Positions 8,421 to 18,051 are shown, counted from the first letter of the stretch. The stretch is 64,000 nt of DNA from Ectopseudomonas khazarica (GCF_004521985.1 NZ_SBHZ01000005.1:1-64000), one strand, 5' to 3'. Numbers and translations are program-made. The notes: generated by a model not told the origin, from the sequence alone.

Positions 8421-9212
8421 TCAGATAAAGAGCTTGCGCAGGCGTTGAGAGAGGATGTCGATGGAGCTCACCACCAGGATGATCACGATCAGCACGGCGC
8501 AGGTCTGGCCGAACTGGAAGCCGCGAATGGCCTCCCAGAGGATCACACCGATACCACCGGCACCGACCATGCCGACCACCGTGGCCGAGCGCACGTTGGA
8601 CTCGAAGCGGTACAGCGAGTAGGAGATCCACAGCGGCAGGACCTGCGGGATGACCCCGAAGATCACCTCCTGCAGCGCGCTGGCGCCAGTGGCACGCACG
8701 CCTTCCACCGGTCCCGGGTCGATGGCCTCGACCGCCTCGGCGAAGAGCTTGGCCAGCACCCCGGTGGTGCTGATGAACAGCGCCAGCACGCCGGCGAAGG
8801 GGCCGAGGCCGACCGCGACGACGAAGAGCATGGCGAAGACCATTTCGTTGATCGAACGGCAGGCGTCCATCACCCGGCGTACCGGCTGGTAGACCCACCA
8901 GGGCACGATGTTCTCGGAACAGAGGATGCCCAGCGGGATGGCGCAGACGATGGCCAGTACGGTGCCCCACAGGGCGATCTGTACGGTGACCACCATCTCC
9001 TTGAGATAGTGCCGCCAGTTGCTGAAGTCCGGCGGGAAGAAATCGGCGGCGAAGGTGGACATGTTGCCAGCATCGCGCACCAGCGCCAGCGGGTTCATTT
9101 CCGCGCCCTGCCAGGACCAGGCAAGCACGGCGAAGAACAGCCCCCAGCCGATCAGCTGCAGCCAGCTGCGCTTGCCATCGGCGATCGGGGTGGCGGTGGT
9201 CAATGTAGTCAT
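8421..9212 (-). CDS. phnE: PhnE, phosphonate ABC transporter permease
   Basis: A 263-residue inner-membrane permease with about six hydrophobic segments and the EAA-type cytoplasmic loop (residues about 160-185) that contacts the ATPase PhnC. The ATG at 9212 follows GAGAG at suitable spacing; an ATG at 9233 has no ribosome site. It is separated from phnD by about 194 nt holding a repeat-like element, so coupling to phnD is weaker than elsewhere in the operon. Confidence 0.94.
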   Translation of the reverse strand: MTTLTTATPIADGKRSWLQLIGWGLFFAVLAWSWQGAEMNPLALVRDAGNMSTFAADFFPPDFSNWRHYLKEMVVTVQIALWGTVLAIVCAIPLGILCSENIVPWWVYQPVRRVMDACRSINEMVFAMLFVVAVGLGPFAGVLALFISTTGVLAKLFAEAVEAIDPGPVEGVRATGASALQEVIFGVIPQVLPLWISYSLYRFESNVRSATVVGMVGAGGIGVILWEAIRGFQFGQTCAVLIVIILVVSSIDILSQRLRKLFI

Positions 9213-9236
9213 GGGTAACTCTCGATCACTCATTCA

Positions 9237-9365
9237 GAACCTGTTCACAACCTGCTGCGCGTCGGCCCTGTTGCTGCAAAACCGGGCTCGGAGTGCTCTC
9301 GCCTGTATCTGCGGGGCCGCCATCGGTGTTGCAGGGTTCCAGCTCGCGAGGTCATGGACAGGTTC
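9237..9365. repeat. Possible small mobile repeat between phnD and phnE
   Basis: A 129-bp non-coding segment bounded by the inverted 8-mers GAACCTGT (9237-9244) and ACAGGTTC (9358-9365). It carries no gene and no good terminator. The inverted ends and its place in an otherwise tight operon suggest a miniature repeat element; its family was not identified. Confidence 0.45.
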
Positions 9366-9406
9366 ACGGAACGAGCCGCCCCACCAGGGCGGGACGGCTC
9401 TCGGGG

Positions 9407-10408
9407 TCAGCCGGCGCTGGCGCCACTCTTCTTCTCGAGTTCGGCCATGCGTTGCTGCAGCTTGGCCAGCTCGGCATCCAGCTCCTTGAGCTGAGCCTGC
9501 TTGTCGGCCTCGTTTAGCGTGGTGCTGTTGGCCACTTCGGTGCGCTTCTTGAACAGCTCGAGCTGACGGATCGGCAGCAGCTGGTCGTTGTCCGAAGCGC
9601 GGAACTGGCCCCACTGCAGACCGGCGAGCACCTTCTTCTCCTCCGGCTTGGCGCCGTAGGTCATGAAGAAATTGCGCAGCTTGTCGCGGGTTTCCTGAGG
9701 CAGGTTCTTGCGCCAGACGATGGGGTCGGACGGAATCAGCGGCGACTTCCAGATGACCTTCAGCTGTGCGGCCTTGTCCGGTGCGGTGACTTCCAGACGC
9801 TCCATCCCTTCGCTGTTGAAGGTGCCGACATCGACCTGCTTGTTGGCGACCGACAGGGCATTGACCTCATGGCTGCCGTTGAGCGAGCGCTTGAAGATCT
9901 TGCCGGCGTCGGCGTTGTTCTGGGCGAACACGTAGTAGCCCGGCACCAGGTAGCCAGAGGTGGAGTTCGGATCACCGTTGGCGAAGGTCAGGTTCGCGGC
10001 ATTCTTGAGCATGTCCTCGACCGAGTTGATCGGGCTGTCCTTGTGCGCCACCAGCAGGCTGTAGTAGCCCTGGGCGCCATTGGCCGCGACGGTCTGGGCG
10101 AAGATCTCGCCACCGGCACGGTCCACCGCTTCCATGGCCGACTTGTTGCCGTACCAGGCCACGTCGACCTTGTCGAAGCGCATGCCCTGGATGATCCCGG
10201 CGTAGTCAGGAGCGAAGAAGGCGTTGATCTTCACGCCAGTCTGCTTGCTCATGTCGGCCAGGAAGGGATCCCACATGGATTTCAGGTTCTGCGAGGACTC
10301 GGTGGAGATGATGCCGAAGTTGAGTTCCTCGGCAGCCTGGGCCGAGCCCAGCAGGGAACCGGTTACGAGCGCAGAGGCAGCCAGCACCTGGCCGATGCGT
10401 TTGAACAT
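9407..10408 (-). CDS. phnD: PhnD, periplasmic phosphonate-binding protein
   Basis: A 333-residue substrate-binding protein. A signal peptide covers residues 1-25, with a type I cleavage site at AQA. The mature part is a type II periplasmic binding fold that delivers phosphonates to PhnE/PhnC. The last 40 or so residues are a charged alpha-helix, probably a coiled coil (repeats of KQAQLKELDAEL type), as in PhnD dimers. The ATG at 10408 follows GGAG; a GTG three codons upstream is less likely. It lies 54 nt after phnC. Confidence 0.95.
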   Translation of the reverse strand: MFKRIGQVLAASALVTGSLLGSAQAAEELNFGIISTESSQNLKSMWDPFLADMSKQTGVKINAFFAPDYAGIIQGMRFDKVDVAWYGNKSAMEAVDRAGGEIFAQTVAANGAQGYYSLLVAHKDSPINSVEDMLKNAANLTFANGDPNSTSGYLVPGYYVFAQNNADAGKIFKRSLNGSHEVNALSVANKQVDVGTFNSEGMERLEVTAPDKAAQLKVIWKSPLIPSDPIVWRKNLPQETRDKLRNFFMTYGAKPEEKKVLAGLQWGQFRASDNDQLLPIRQLELFKKRTEVANSTTLNEADKQAQLKELDAELAKLQQRMAELEKKSGASAG

Positions 10409-10462
10409 GGAGCACACTCCTGTTGCGGGTTGGCGTTGTTGTTTCGGATGGAGGCAGCGGCG

Positions 10463-11287
10463 TCAGGCCTTGGCCAGTGCCAGGGGACGCTCCAGCGCAC
10501 GCGGGCGCTGGCCTTGCGGCAGCAGCAGACTGATGTCGAGGTCGCCGCCGTAGAGGTCGTTGAGGAAATCGGGATTGAAGTCCTGGGTCGGGCCGTCGAA
10601 ATGAATGCGCCCGCCCTTGAGGGCCACCGCGCGCTGGCAATAGCGCACGGCGTAGTCGACTTGATGCAGGGTCACCACCACGGTCTTGCCGTCGCGGCGA
10701 TTGATGTCGGCGAGAATCTCCATCACCTTGCGCGCCGACTCGGGGTCGAGCGAGGCGATGGGTTCGTCGGCGAGAATCACCTCGGCCTGCTGGCACAGCG
10801 CTCGGGCGATCGCCACCCGCTGCTGCTGGCCACCGGACAGGGTCGAAGCCCGCTGCGCGGCGAATTCGGCGAGGCCGACGCGCTCCAGCGCGTCCATGGC
10901 CCGCTGCTTCTCCTCGGCGCTGAACAGACTGAGGCTGCCACGCCAGCGCGGCATGCGCCCCAGGCCGCCGAGCAGCACGTTCTGCAGCACGCTGAGGCGC
11001 CCGACCAGATTGAACTGCTGGAAGATGTAGCCGATGTCGGCGCGCAGACGGCGCACATCGCCGCTCAGGCGACCTTCGGCCTGCACCTGGCGGCCGAGCA
11101 CCTCGATGCAGCCATCGTCGCCACGCGCCAGGCCGGCCAGGTGCCGCAGCAGGGTCGACTTGCCCGAGCCGGACGCCCCGATCAGGGCGACCATCTCCCC
11201 TGGCTGCACGGAAAGCGCCAGGTCGAACAGGGCCTGCTTGCGCCCGAAGGTCTTGTTGAGACGGTCGACTCGAATGGCTGCGCTCAT
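10463..11287 (-). CDS. phnC: PhnC, phosphonate ABC transporter ATPase
   Basis: A 274-residue ABC ATPase with Walker [10 protein letters not shown] (37-45), an [15 protein letters not shown] signature, DEP Walker B and the H-loop HQV. It energises uptake through PhnE. It is the first gene of the operon. The frame stays open upstream to 11536, but the ATG at 11287 starts the family homology and the longer part covers the promoter. Confidence 0.95.
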   Translation of the reverse strand: MSAAIRVDRLNKTFGRKQALFDLALSVQPGEMVALIGASGSGKSTLLRHLAGLARGDDGCIEVLGRQVQAEGRLSGDVRRLRADIGYIFQQFNLVGRLSVLQNVLLGGLGRMPRWRGSLSLFSAEEKQRAMDALERVGLAEFAAQRASTLSGGQQQRVAIARALCQQAEVILADEPIASLDPESARKVMEILADINRRDGKTVVVTLHQVDYAVRYCQRAVALKGGRIHFDGPTQDFNPDFLNDLYGGDLDISLLLPQGQRPRALERPLALAKA

Positions 11288-11342
11288 ATGCTGGCTCTCT
11301 ACTATCATTGTCGATATGAGAAGGCAGCACCCGGCTGCCATC

Positions 11343-11354
11343 TGGTGTAGACCA
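11343..11354. promoter_or_regulatory. Candidate PhnF operator upstream of phnC
   Basis: TGGTGTAGACCA, a near-perfect palindrome 56 nt before the phnC ATG and 37 bp downstream of the Pho-box in transcription direction. It differs at one position from the mycobacterial PhnF site recalled as TGGTATAGACCA. A repressor bound here would block transcription of the whole operon. Confidence 0.55.
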
Positions 11355-11391
11355 AGGTAGCCAGAGCCTGTGTCAGCCCGGTGAACCGGGG

Positions 11392-11409
11392 ATGACAATT
11401 GAGTGACCG
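11392..11409 (-). promoter_or_regulatory. Pho box upstream of phnC
   Basis: On the minus strand the sequence CGGTCACTCAATTGTCAT matches the PhoB consensus CTGTCAT-N4-CTGTCAT at 11 of 14 fixed positions. It is about 104 bp from the phnC ATG. No convincing -10 hexamer follows, usual for activated promoters. Phosphate-starvation control of C-P lyase is well established. Confidence 0.65.
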
Positions 11410-11673
11410 AAACTTTAAATTTCAAATACCGAGCACAGCACGAACGCGACTTCTGCCGAATACTGCGCAATTCTGACAGTCGGTGCTGGCATAAAGCCTC
11501 CACCTGCACCACAATGCGACACGTATTTGGCGTCAAGGAACTGTTCAGATGACCGAATGGTCATAATGACGCAGAACGCGGTACCGGTTGAACGGCTAGT
11601 GCGAAACACTGTCAAACCGGTGACAATCTCGACACTGACCACCAGTATCGCTCCCTGAACTAACCGGTAATGT

Positions 11674-12000
11674 ATGCGCCCTATGAAACAGGCTACTTAT
11701 TCCAGCCGCACGGCTGACAAATTCGTCGTTCGCTTGCCAGATGGCATGCGTGAGCGTATCGCTGACGTAGCACGCAACCATCACCGCAGCATGAACTCTG
11801 AAATCATCGCCCGTCTGGAGCAGAGCATGCTTCAGGAAGGCGCTCTGGATGAGGATCTCAGCCTGCGTCTCGACAGCCCCGAGCTGAGCCTGCACGAGCG
11901 TGAGCTGCTGCAGCGCTTCCGCCAGCTGTCGCGCCGTCAGCAGAACGCCCTGGTCGCGCTGATCGCCCATGACGTGGAAATGGCCGCCGAAGAAGCCTGA
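11674..12000 (+). CDS. amrZ: AmrZ, ribbon-helix-helix regulator of alginate, motility and biofilm
   Basis: A 108-residue Arc-type protein with the AmrZ hallmark N-terminus ([16 protein letters not shown]). The ribbon-helix-helix domain spans about residues 14-60, beta strand KFVVRLP and helices around [13 protein letters not shown]; a conserved C-terminal tetramerisation tail ([15 protein letters not shown]...) follows. In P. aeruginosa AmrZ activates algD, represses fleQ and its own gene, and affects c-di-GMP. It is monocistronic here, ending in a strong terminator. Confidence 0.95.
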   Translation: MRPMKQATYSSRTADKFVVRLPDGMRERIADVARNHHRSMNSEIIARLEQSMLQEGALDEDLSLRLDSPELSLHERELLQRFRQLSRRQQNALVALIAHDVEMAAEEA

Positions 12001-12012
12001 AGCGAACCCATG

Positions 12013-12041
12013 AAAAAAACCGGCCTTGAGCCGGTTTTTTT
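12013..12041 (+). terminator. Rho-independent terminator after amrZ
   Basis: Stem AACCGGC / GCCGGTT with loop CTTGA, followed by seven T; the mirrored A run upstream makes it bidirectional, so it can also end the oadGAB transcript coming from the right. Confidence 0.9.
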
Positions 12042-12070
12042 ATGCCTGCGACACGACGGTCGCCTGTCGG

Positions 12071-13207
12071 TCAGCCGACGAAGCTGAGCAGCACCCCCGC
12101 CGCCACCGCCGAACCGATCACCCCCGCCACGTTCGGACCCATGGCGTGCATGAGCAGGAAGTTCTGCGGGTTGGACTCCAGCCCGACCTTGTTCGAGACC
12201 CGCGCAGCCATCGGTACCGCGGAGACCCCGGCCGAACCGATCAACGGATTGACCTTGTTGCTGCTGAACAGATTCATCAGCTTGGCCATCAGCACACCGG
12301 CCGCGGTGCCGGCACAGAAGGCGACCATGCCCAGCAGCAGGATGCCCAGGGTCTTGAGCTGCAGGAAGGCTTCCGCCGACAGCTTGGAGCCCACGGTCAG
12401 GCCAAGGAAGATGGTGACGATGTTGATCAGCGCGTTGCGCGAAGTATCGGCCAGGCGTTCGACCACACCGCATTCACGCAGCAGGTTGCCGAGGGCGAAC
12501 ATGCCGATCAGCGGCGCAGCGTCCGGCAGCAGCATGCCGATCAGGATGCACAGCACGATGGGGAAGATGATCTTCTCGGTCTGCCCCACCGGACGCAGCT
12601 GCTGCATCACGATCGAGCGTTCTTCCTTGGTGGTCAGGGCGCGCATGATCGGCGGCTGCAACAGCGGCACCAGGGCCATGTAGGCGTACGCCGCGACGGC
12701 GATGGGGCCGAGCAGGTCAGGCGCCAGCTTGGAGGTGACGAAGATCGAGGTAGGCCCGTCCGCCCCGCCGATGATGGCGATGGACGCAGCCTCCTTGAGG
12801 GTGAACTCCATGCCCGGAATACCCAGCGCAGTGATCGCCAGCGCCCCCATCAGGGTGCCGAAGATACCGAACTGCGCCGCGGCGCCGAGCAGCAGGGTCT
12901 TGGGGTTGGCCAGCATCGGCCCGAAGTCGGTCATGGCGCCGACGCCGAGGAAGATCAGCAGCGGGAAGATGCTGGTCGGCAGGCCCACTTCGTAGATCAG
13001 GTGCAGAAACCCCGCGCCTTCGGCCATGTTGGCCACCGGGATGTTCGACAGCAGCCCGCCGAAGCCGATAGGCACCAGCAAAAGCGGTTCGAAGCCCTTC
13101 TTCACGGCCAGGTAGATCAGCAGCAGACACACCGCGATCATGAAGGCCTGGCCGGGTTCCAGATGGTACAGGCCGGTGCTCTGCCAGAGCTTGAGCAGCT
13201 TTTCCAT
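12071..13207 (-). CDS. oadB: Oxaloacetate decarboxylase beta subunit (Na+ pump)
   Basis: A 378-residue integral membrane protein with about nine or more hydrophobic segments. It is typical of OadB: the [18 protein letters not shown] segment with the conserved Asp (about residue 160-180) is involved in Na+ transport, and the C-terminal [15 protein letters not shown] segment is conserved. It decarboxylates carboxybiotin on the alpha subunit and exports Na+. Last gene of oadGAB, 10 nt after oadA. Confidence 0.95.
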   Translation of the reverse strand: MEKLLKLWQSTGLYHLEPGQAFMIAVCLLLIYLAVKKGFEPLLLVPIGFGGLLSNIPVANMAEGAGFLHLIYEVGLPTSIFPLLIFLGVGAMTDFGPMLANPKTLLLGAAAQFGIFGTLMGALAITALGIPGMEFTLKEAASIAIIGGADGPTSIFVTSKLAPDLLGPIAVAAYAYMALVPLLQPPIMRALTTKEERSIVMQQLRPVGQTEKIIFPIVLCILIGMLLPDAAPLIGMFALGNLLRECGVVERLADTSRNALINIVTIFLGLTVGSKLSAEAFLQLKTLGILLLGMVAFCAGTAAGVLMAKLMNLFSSNKVNPLIGSAGVSAVPMAARVSNKVGLESNPQNFLLMHAMGPNVAGVIGSAVAAGVLLSFVG

Positions 13208-13217
13208 GGCGCGCCCC

Positions 13218-14996
13218 TCAGCCGATGGTCAGCAGGCTGTCGCCCACCGCCACCGCATCACCGACCTTGACGTTGACCGCCCCGACCGTGCCGGCCTTGA
13301 AGGCGCGGATTTCGGTTTCCATCTTCATCGCTTCGAGGATGATCACCAGCTGCCCCTCCTCCACGGCCTGGCCTGGCTGCACCAGCACCTTGAAGATGTT
13401 GCCGGCCAGTGGCGCCGCCTGCGGCTCGCCGGCGCCGGCAGTCACCGCTGCTGCTGCCGGCGCGGCGCTCGACGCGCCACCGACGGGCTTGAGCCCCTCG
13501 ATGTCGCCGCCTTCGTTGACCTGCACGACGAAGGCCTTGCCGTTCACCTCGACGGTGTAGACCTCGGGCTTGCCCGGCTCGCGGGCCAGGCTTTCCTTGC
13601 CGGTTGGCACCGGCTCGAAGGCGGCCGGATTGCCACGGTTCTCCAGGAACTTCAGGCCGATCTGCGGGAACAGGGCGTAGGTCAGCACATCGTCGATGGC
13701 GTCGGCGGCGAGCTTGATGCCCTTCTCCTGAGCGATGCCCTTGAGCTCGGCGGTGAGCTTGTCCATCTCGGCGTCGAGCAGGTCGGCGGGACGGCAGGTG
13801 ATCGCCTCGGCCCCATCGAGCACACGCGCCTGCAACTCGGCATTGAAGGCGGCCGGCGCCGCGCCGTACTCGCCCTTGAGCACACCGGCGGTTTCCTTGG
13901 TCACGGACTTGTAACGCTCGCCGGTGAGCACGTTGATCACCGCCTGGGTGCCGACGATCTGCGAGGTCGGCGTCACCAGCGGAATGAAGCCGAGGTCTTC
14001 GCGAACCCGAGGGATCTCGGCCAGCACCTGGTCGAACTTGTCCTGGGCGCCCTGCTCCTTGAGCTGACTCTCCATGTTGGTGAGCATGCCACCCGGCACC
14101 TGGGCGACCAGGATGCGCGAGTCGACGCCCTTGAGGTTGCCCTCGAACTTCGCGTATTTCTTGCGCACCTCGCGGAAGTAGGCGGCGATTTCCTCGAGCA
14201 GCTCCAGGTCGAGCCCGGTATCGCGCTCGGTGCCCTGGAACATCGCCACCACCGATTCGGTAGGCGAATGGCCGTAGGTCATCGACAGCGAGGAGATTGC
14301 CGTGTCGACGTTGTCGATACCGGCCTCCACCGCCTTGAGAATGGCCACCGAGGACAGCCCCGCCGTGGCATGGCACTGCATGTGGATCGGGATCGCCAGG
14401 CTGCTCTTCAGGCGCGACACCAGCTCGAACGCGGTGTAGGGCGTGAGAATGCCGGCCATGTCCTTGATGGCCACCGAGTCGGCGCCCATGTCCTCGATGC
14501 GCTTGGCCAGGTCGACCCACATCTGCAGGGTGTGCACCGGACTGGTGGTGTAGGAGATGGTCCCCTGGGCATGCCGCCCCTGCTGCTTCACGGCCTTGAG
14601 GGCCGTTTCCAGGTTGCGCGGGTCGTTCATCGCATCGAAGACACGGAACACGTCGACGCCATTGACCGCCGCACGCTCGACGAACTTCTCCACCACGTCG
14701 TCGGCATAGTGCCGGTAGCCCAGTAGGTTCTGCCCACGCAAGAGCATCTGCTGACGCGTATTGGGCATCGCCTTCTTCAGCTCGCGGATGCGCTCCCAGG
14801 GGTCTTCGCCGAGGTAACGAATGCAGGCATCGAAGGTCGCGCCGCCCCAGGACTCCACCGACCAGAAGCCGACCTGATCCAGCTTGGGTGCGATCGGCAG
14901 CATGTCTTCAAGGCGCAGGCGGGTCGCGAGGATCGACTGATGGGCGTCACGCAGCACCACATCGGTAATGCCGAGTGCTTGTTTTACGGCTGTCAT
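13218..14996 (-). CDS. oadA: Oxaloacetate decarboxylase alpha subunit (biotin carboxyltransferase)
   Basis: A 592-residue protein. The N-terminal carboxyltransferase TIM barrel starts at the DAHQS motif (17-21). A conserved central domain follows, then a Pro/Ala-rich linker (about 505-525) and a C-terminal biotinyl domain with EAMKMET, biotinyl lysine at about K558. It moves CO2 from oxaloacetate to biotin; OadB then releases it, driving Na+ export. The ATG at 14996 begins family homology; the frame extends nine codons upstream. Related pyruvate carboxylase B subunits exist, but the adjacent OadB and OadG settle the call. Confidence 0.94.
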   Translation of the reverse strand: MTAVKQALGITDVVLRDAHQSILATRLRLEDMLPIAPKLDQVGFWSVESWGGATFDACIRYLGEDPWERIRELKKAMPNTRQQMLLRGQNLLGYRHYADDVVEKFVERAAVNGVDVFRVFDAMNDPRNLETALKAVKQQGRHAQGTISYTTSPVHTLQMWVDLAKRIEDMGADSVAIKDMAGILTPYTAFELVSRLKSSLAIPIHMQCHATAGLSSVAILKAVEAGIDNVDTAISSLSMTYGHSPTESVVAMFQGTERDTGLDLELLEEIAAYFREVRKKYAKFEGNLKGVDSRILVAQVPGGMLTNMESQLKEQGAQDKFDQVLAEIPRVREDLGFIPLVTPTSQIVGTQAVINVLTGERYKSVTKETAGVLKGEYGAAPAAFNAELQARVLDGAEAITCRPADLLDAEMDKLTAELKGIAQEKGIKLAADAIDDVLTYALFPQIGLKFLENRGNPAAFEPVPTGKESLAREPGKPEVYTVEVNGKAFVVQVNEGGDIEGLKPVGGASSAAPAAAAVTAGAGEPQAAPLAGNIFKVLVQPGQAVEEGQLVIILEAMKMETEIRAFKAGTVGAVNVKVGDAVAVGDSLLTIG

Positions 14997-15019
14997 ACAG
15001 GTACTCCCTCTGAACCTGA

Positions 15020-15271
15020 TCAACCGCGACGCGCGCGGTGCTGGGCAATGGCGGATTGAATGGCGGCCAGCGTCTGCGCATCCGGCTCGTGGGTGGCCGG
15101 CCTGGCAACGGATACCGGGGTGGGGGCTGCGGCAGCGGGCGCGGCGAAGACGCCGATCATGCGTGACATCAGGCTGACCACGCCGACCAGCAGTACCAGA
15201 AAGGCAAACACGAAGCCCATGCCGAACAGCATGAGCTCGACACCCTCGAGAAGAAGTTCACTGGGGGTCAT
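15020..15271 (-). CDS. oadG: Oxaloacetate decarboxylase gamma subunit
   Basis: An 83-residue protein: one N-terminal transmembrane helix (about residues 10-36), an Ala/Pro-rich linker and a short polar tail, the layout of OadG, which anchors the complex and helps assembly. The ATG at 15271 is preceded by GGAG. It is the first gene of the operon, 23 nt before oadA. Confidence 0.88.
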   Translation of the reverse strand: MTPSELLLEGVELMLFGMGFVFAFLVLLVGVVSLMSRMIGVFAAPAAAAPTPVSVARPATHEPDAQTLAAIQSAIAQHRARRG

Positions 15272-15358
15272 CTTGGCTCCTTTTGGCCAGCAGCTCATGG
15301 GCTGCATTCGTTATCGATTAGGAGCGTCCGGGGTCAGCGCCTGGACAGAGCTGCCGAA

Positions 15359-15387
15359 CCTTAGCCTGAAACGCGCGTTTGAGGCAA
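15359..15387 (-). promoter_or_regulatory. Candidate oadG promoter with palindrome in the spacer
   Basis: On the minus strand TTGCCT and CTAAGG are separated by 17 bp. The spacer contains the perfect 12-bp palindrome AAACGCGCGTTT (15369-15380), a plausible operator position. The -10 is weak. Confidence 0.3.
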
Positions 15388-15753
15388 ACCTCCAGCCGGC
15401 CTGAAATGCCTGATATGTAGTGTTTTTCTCACAAGCACTACCAAAGGAGGAGAAGCGCCCCGAAACGCCGCCTGAACCAGGCCACCCCGCCTCCCGCGCC
15501 ACGCCGGGGATGGACGAGCGGAAGCGCATGACCGACGCGCAACCCAGGCAGTGCATCGCCGCGCATCCAGGCAGCGACAATCTGCCGCCGGGCGCCACTG
15601 CCGGCGACGGCCCATGTCAGGCTGCCAGGGGCAGCCAGTGCCTCAGGTCATCGCTCGATGGGAGTGGCAAGCGACTGCCAGGAACGGCAATCGCGGCAGG
15701 GGCAGACGGCTCGCAGCACACGAACCGTCCGAATGGCCGGGCGGTGGCGCGAT
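15388..15753. other. Intergenic region between oadGAB and mgtE
   Basis: About 370 bp with no frame I would call a gene on either strand. It holds a small hairpin GGCTGCC/GGCAGCC at 15620-15636, which may act after mgtE, and nothing else recognised. Confidence 0.5.
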
Positions 15754-17196
15754 CTACAGCAGGAAGATCGACGCCATGCCCAGGAAGATGAAGAAACCGC
15801 CGCTGTCGGTCATGGCGGTGATCATCACGCTGGCGCCCATGGCGGGGTCGCGCCCGAGGCGCGCCAGAGTCATGGGGATCAGCACCCCCATCAGCGCCGC
15901 CAGCAACAGGTTGAGCGTCATCGCCGCCGTCATCACCACACCCAGCGACCAACTGCCATAGAGGGAGTAGGCGACGCCACCGATCACCCCGCCCCAGAGG
16001 ATGCCGTTGATCAGGGAAACCCCCAGCTCCTTGCGCACCAGCCGCGCGGTGTTGCCGGTGCTGATCTGCCCCAGCGCCATGGCGCGCACGATCATGGTGA
16101 TGGTCTGGTTGCCGGAGTTGCCGCCGATGCCGGCCACGATGGGCATCAGCGCCGCCAGCGCCACCAGCTTCTCGATGGAGCCCTCGAACAGGCCGATCAC
16201 CCGCGAGGCGAGGAAAGCCGTCACCAGGTTGATCGCCAGCCAGGCCCAGCGGTTGCGGACCGACTTCCACACCGAGGCGAAGATGTCTTCCTCCTCGCGC
16301 AGACCGGCCATGTTCAGCACTTCGCTTTCGCTTTCCTCACGGATCAGGTCGACCATCTCGTCGATGGTCAGACGGCCGATCAGCTTGCCGTTCTTGTCCA
16401 CCACGGGTGCGGAAATCAGATCGTAGCGTTCGAAGGCCTGAGCGGCGTCGTAGCCGTCCTCGTCCGGGTGGAAGCTCACCGGATCGTCGGCCATGACTTC
16501 GCCGACCTGCTTCTCCGGATCATTGACCAGCAGGCGCTTGATCGGCAGGACGCCCTTGAGCACGCCGTCGTAGTCGACCACGAACAGCTTGTCGGTATGG
16601 CCTGGCAGCTCCTTGAGACGACGCAGGTAGCGCAGCACCACCTCCAGGCTGACGTCCTCGCGGATGGTGACCATCTCGAAGTCCATCAGCGCGCCGACCT
16701 GATCCTCTTCGTAGGACAGGGCCGAACGCACGCGCTCACGCTGCTGCGCATCGAGCGACTCCATGAGCTCATGGACGACGTCGCGCGGCAGTTCGGGTGC
16801 CAGGTCGGCCAGCTCATCGGCGTCCAGATCCTTCGCCGCCGCGAGAATCTCGTGATCGTCCATGTCGGCGATCAGGGTTTCCCGTACGGCGTCGGAGACT
16901 TCCAGCAGGATGTCGCCATCGCGCTCGGCCTTGACCAGCTGCCAGACGGTCAGACGGTCGTCGAGCGGCAGGGCCTCGAGGATGTGGGCGATGTCGGCGG
17001 GGTGCACATCGTCGAGCTTACGCTGCAGCTCGGCGAGATTCTGTCGGTGTACCAGGCTCTCGACCCGGTCATGGTGCTGGCCTTCCTGACGGTGGGTCAG
17101 GTCCTCGACCAGCTTGTGCCGATGCAGCAGTTCGACCACCTGTGCCAGGCGATCCTGCAAGCTTTCCTGCGGCTTCTTGGCTTCTACTTCAGTCAT
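15754..17196 (-). CDS. mgtE: MgtE-family magnesium transporter
   Basis: A 480-residue protein in the MgtE order: a cytoplasmic N domain (about 1-160), two CBS domains (about 165-290) that sense Mg2+, a connecting helix and five C-terminal membrane helices. The conserved pore segment (IVAGIGGNSGNQT) is present. It is a Mg2+ channel/transporter of the inner membrane. The ATG at 17196 was preferred over one four codons upstream. It is monocistronic, leftward. Confidence 0.95.
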   Translation of the reverse strand: MTEVEAKKPQESLQDRLAQVVELLHRHKLVEDLTHRQEGQHHDRVESLVHRQNLAELQRKLDDVHPADIAHILEALPLDDRLTVWQLVKAERDGDILLEVSDAVRETLIADMDDHEILAAAKDLDADELADLAPELPRDVVHELMESLDAQQRERVRSALSYEEDQVGALMDFEMVTIREDVSLEVVLRYLRRLKELPGHTDKLFVVDYDGVLKGVLPIKRLLVNDPEKQVGEVMADDPVSFHPDEDGYDAAQAFERYDLISAPVVDKNGKLIGRLTIDEMVDLIREESESEVLNMAGLREEEDIFASVWKSVRNRWAWLAINLVTAFLASRVIGLFEGSIEKLVALAALMPIVAGIGGNSGNQTITMIVRAMALGQISTGNTARLVRKELGVSLINGILWGGVIGGVAYSLYGSWSLGVVMTAAMTLNLLLAALMGVLIPMTLARLGRDPAMGASVMITAMTDSGGFFIFLGMASIFLL

Positions 17197-17518
17197 AGCG
17201 CGCTCCACCCCCAGTTGGCGGGCACGCCAAAGGGGATCAATCAGGTGTTACACGATTGTGCGATGGGAGTATTGAGTAACTACTGGGTAAGTCCATGGTG
17301 GTATTCCACAAGCCCCGGCGGGGCTGACGCGGCGAATGATAACACCGCAGAACCGCTTTGTACGTGACAAAAGCGCGGCAAGAACAATTGCTTGCATCGC
17401 AAACTTCGATCCCGCGTGAAAACCTGAGTCAGTGACGCCAGTCACTAGGCCCAGGACACCCTGACGAAAGAGAAATAACCGCTTAAGCTGGCCCGGTGAA
17501 CGTCAAGGAGGACGAATC
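17197..17518. other. Divergent intergenic region mgtE / secreted small protein
   Basis: 322 bp without a gene. It has a GC-rich palindrome AGCCCCGGCGGGGCT (17311-17325) in the likely mgtE leader and an inverted repeat AGTGAC-4-GTCACT (17431-17446) nearer the rightward gene. No recognised riboswitch. Confidence 0.4.
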
Positions 17519-18007
17519 ATGCGAGGACTGCACATCGCGGCGCTGTGCGCTGCCGCCCTGCTCCACCCTATTCAAGACAGCTCGGCCACCAGCGTGTTCC
17601 GCTGCGAAGACAGCAACGGGCAGATCACCTTCACCCGCCACGGCTGCGCCCCCGAGCAGACGCAGTACAGGCAGGAGGTGCGCAACCACTCCGCCGGCAG
17701 CGGCAAGCCCATCCCCCTGGCCGTCCCCAGGGCGCGCACCGCGACACCCACGACGCGCTCCAGGGCGCCCGTGATCGTCGGCGAGCAGGATGACGGCTGC
17801 GGCAACCTGCTCAGCAGCAGCGAAAAGCGCCAGGCGATCATCCGCCGCGAGGTGCGCAGCGGCATGAGCAGCGCCGACGTGGAAAGCAGCCTGGGCAAGC
17901 CGGACAGGATCACCCGGCAGAACGGCAGGCAGCGCTATCACTACCGCGACAAGCGCGGCGACAACCAGCTGATCAGCTTCGACGAGGCCGGCTGCGTGAA
18001 GAAATGA
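17519..18007 (+). CDS. Secreted DUF4124-type protein with C-terminal BamE-like segment
   Basis: A 162-residue protein with a signal peptide (about 1-23). A DUF4124-type N-domain follows: VFRCEDSNGQITFT and a second Cys form the usual Cys pair that reads a small secreted beta-structure. The C-terminal part (RREVRSGMSSADVESSLGKP) resembles the SmpA/OmlA (BamE) repeat. Function is unknown; a periplasmic location is expected. The ATG follows AGGAGG at ideal spacing. It stands alone, with a terminator just after it. Confidence 0.8.
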   Translation: MRGLHIAALCAAALLHPIQDSSATSVFRCEDSNGQITFTRHGCAPEQTQYRQEVRNHSAGSGKPIPLAVPRARTATPTTRSRAPVIVGEQDDGCGNLLSSSEKRQAIIRREVRSGMSSADVESSLGKPDRITRQNGRQRYHYRDKRGDNQLISFDEAGCVKK

Positions 18008-18016
18008 CGCGCAAAG

Positions 18017-18047
18017 AAAAAGGGCCTGCATCGCTGCAGGCCCTTTT
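18017..18047. terminator. Bidirectional terminator
   Basis: Perfect 13-bp stem AAAAGGGCCTGCA / TGCAGGCCCTTTT with loop TCGC. Read rightward it ends the DUF4124 gene; read leftward the T-rich run after the stem ends the tRNA-Arg transcript. Confidence 0.88.
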
Positions 18048-18051
18048 GGTA

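Larger units (their letters stand above)
11288..11673. other. Divergent intergenic region phnC / amrZ
   Basis: 386 bp without a credible gene. The phnC-side half holds the Pho box and PhnF-like site. The amrZ-side half holds a candidate AlgT-type promoter at 11538-11565 (GAACTG, 17-bp spacer, TCATA) and an inverted repeat TGTCA...TGACA at 11610-11625. AlgT (sigma-22) control of amrZ is known in P. aeruginosa; the match here is only partial. Confidence 0.5.

Noticed and set aside
15388..15753. Small ORFs between oadG and mgtE
   Set aside because: Several 80-120 codon frames exist on both strands but have Arg/Pro-rich shadow-like composition and no start signals.
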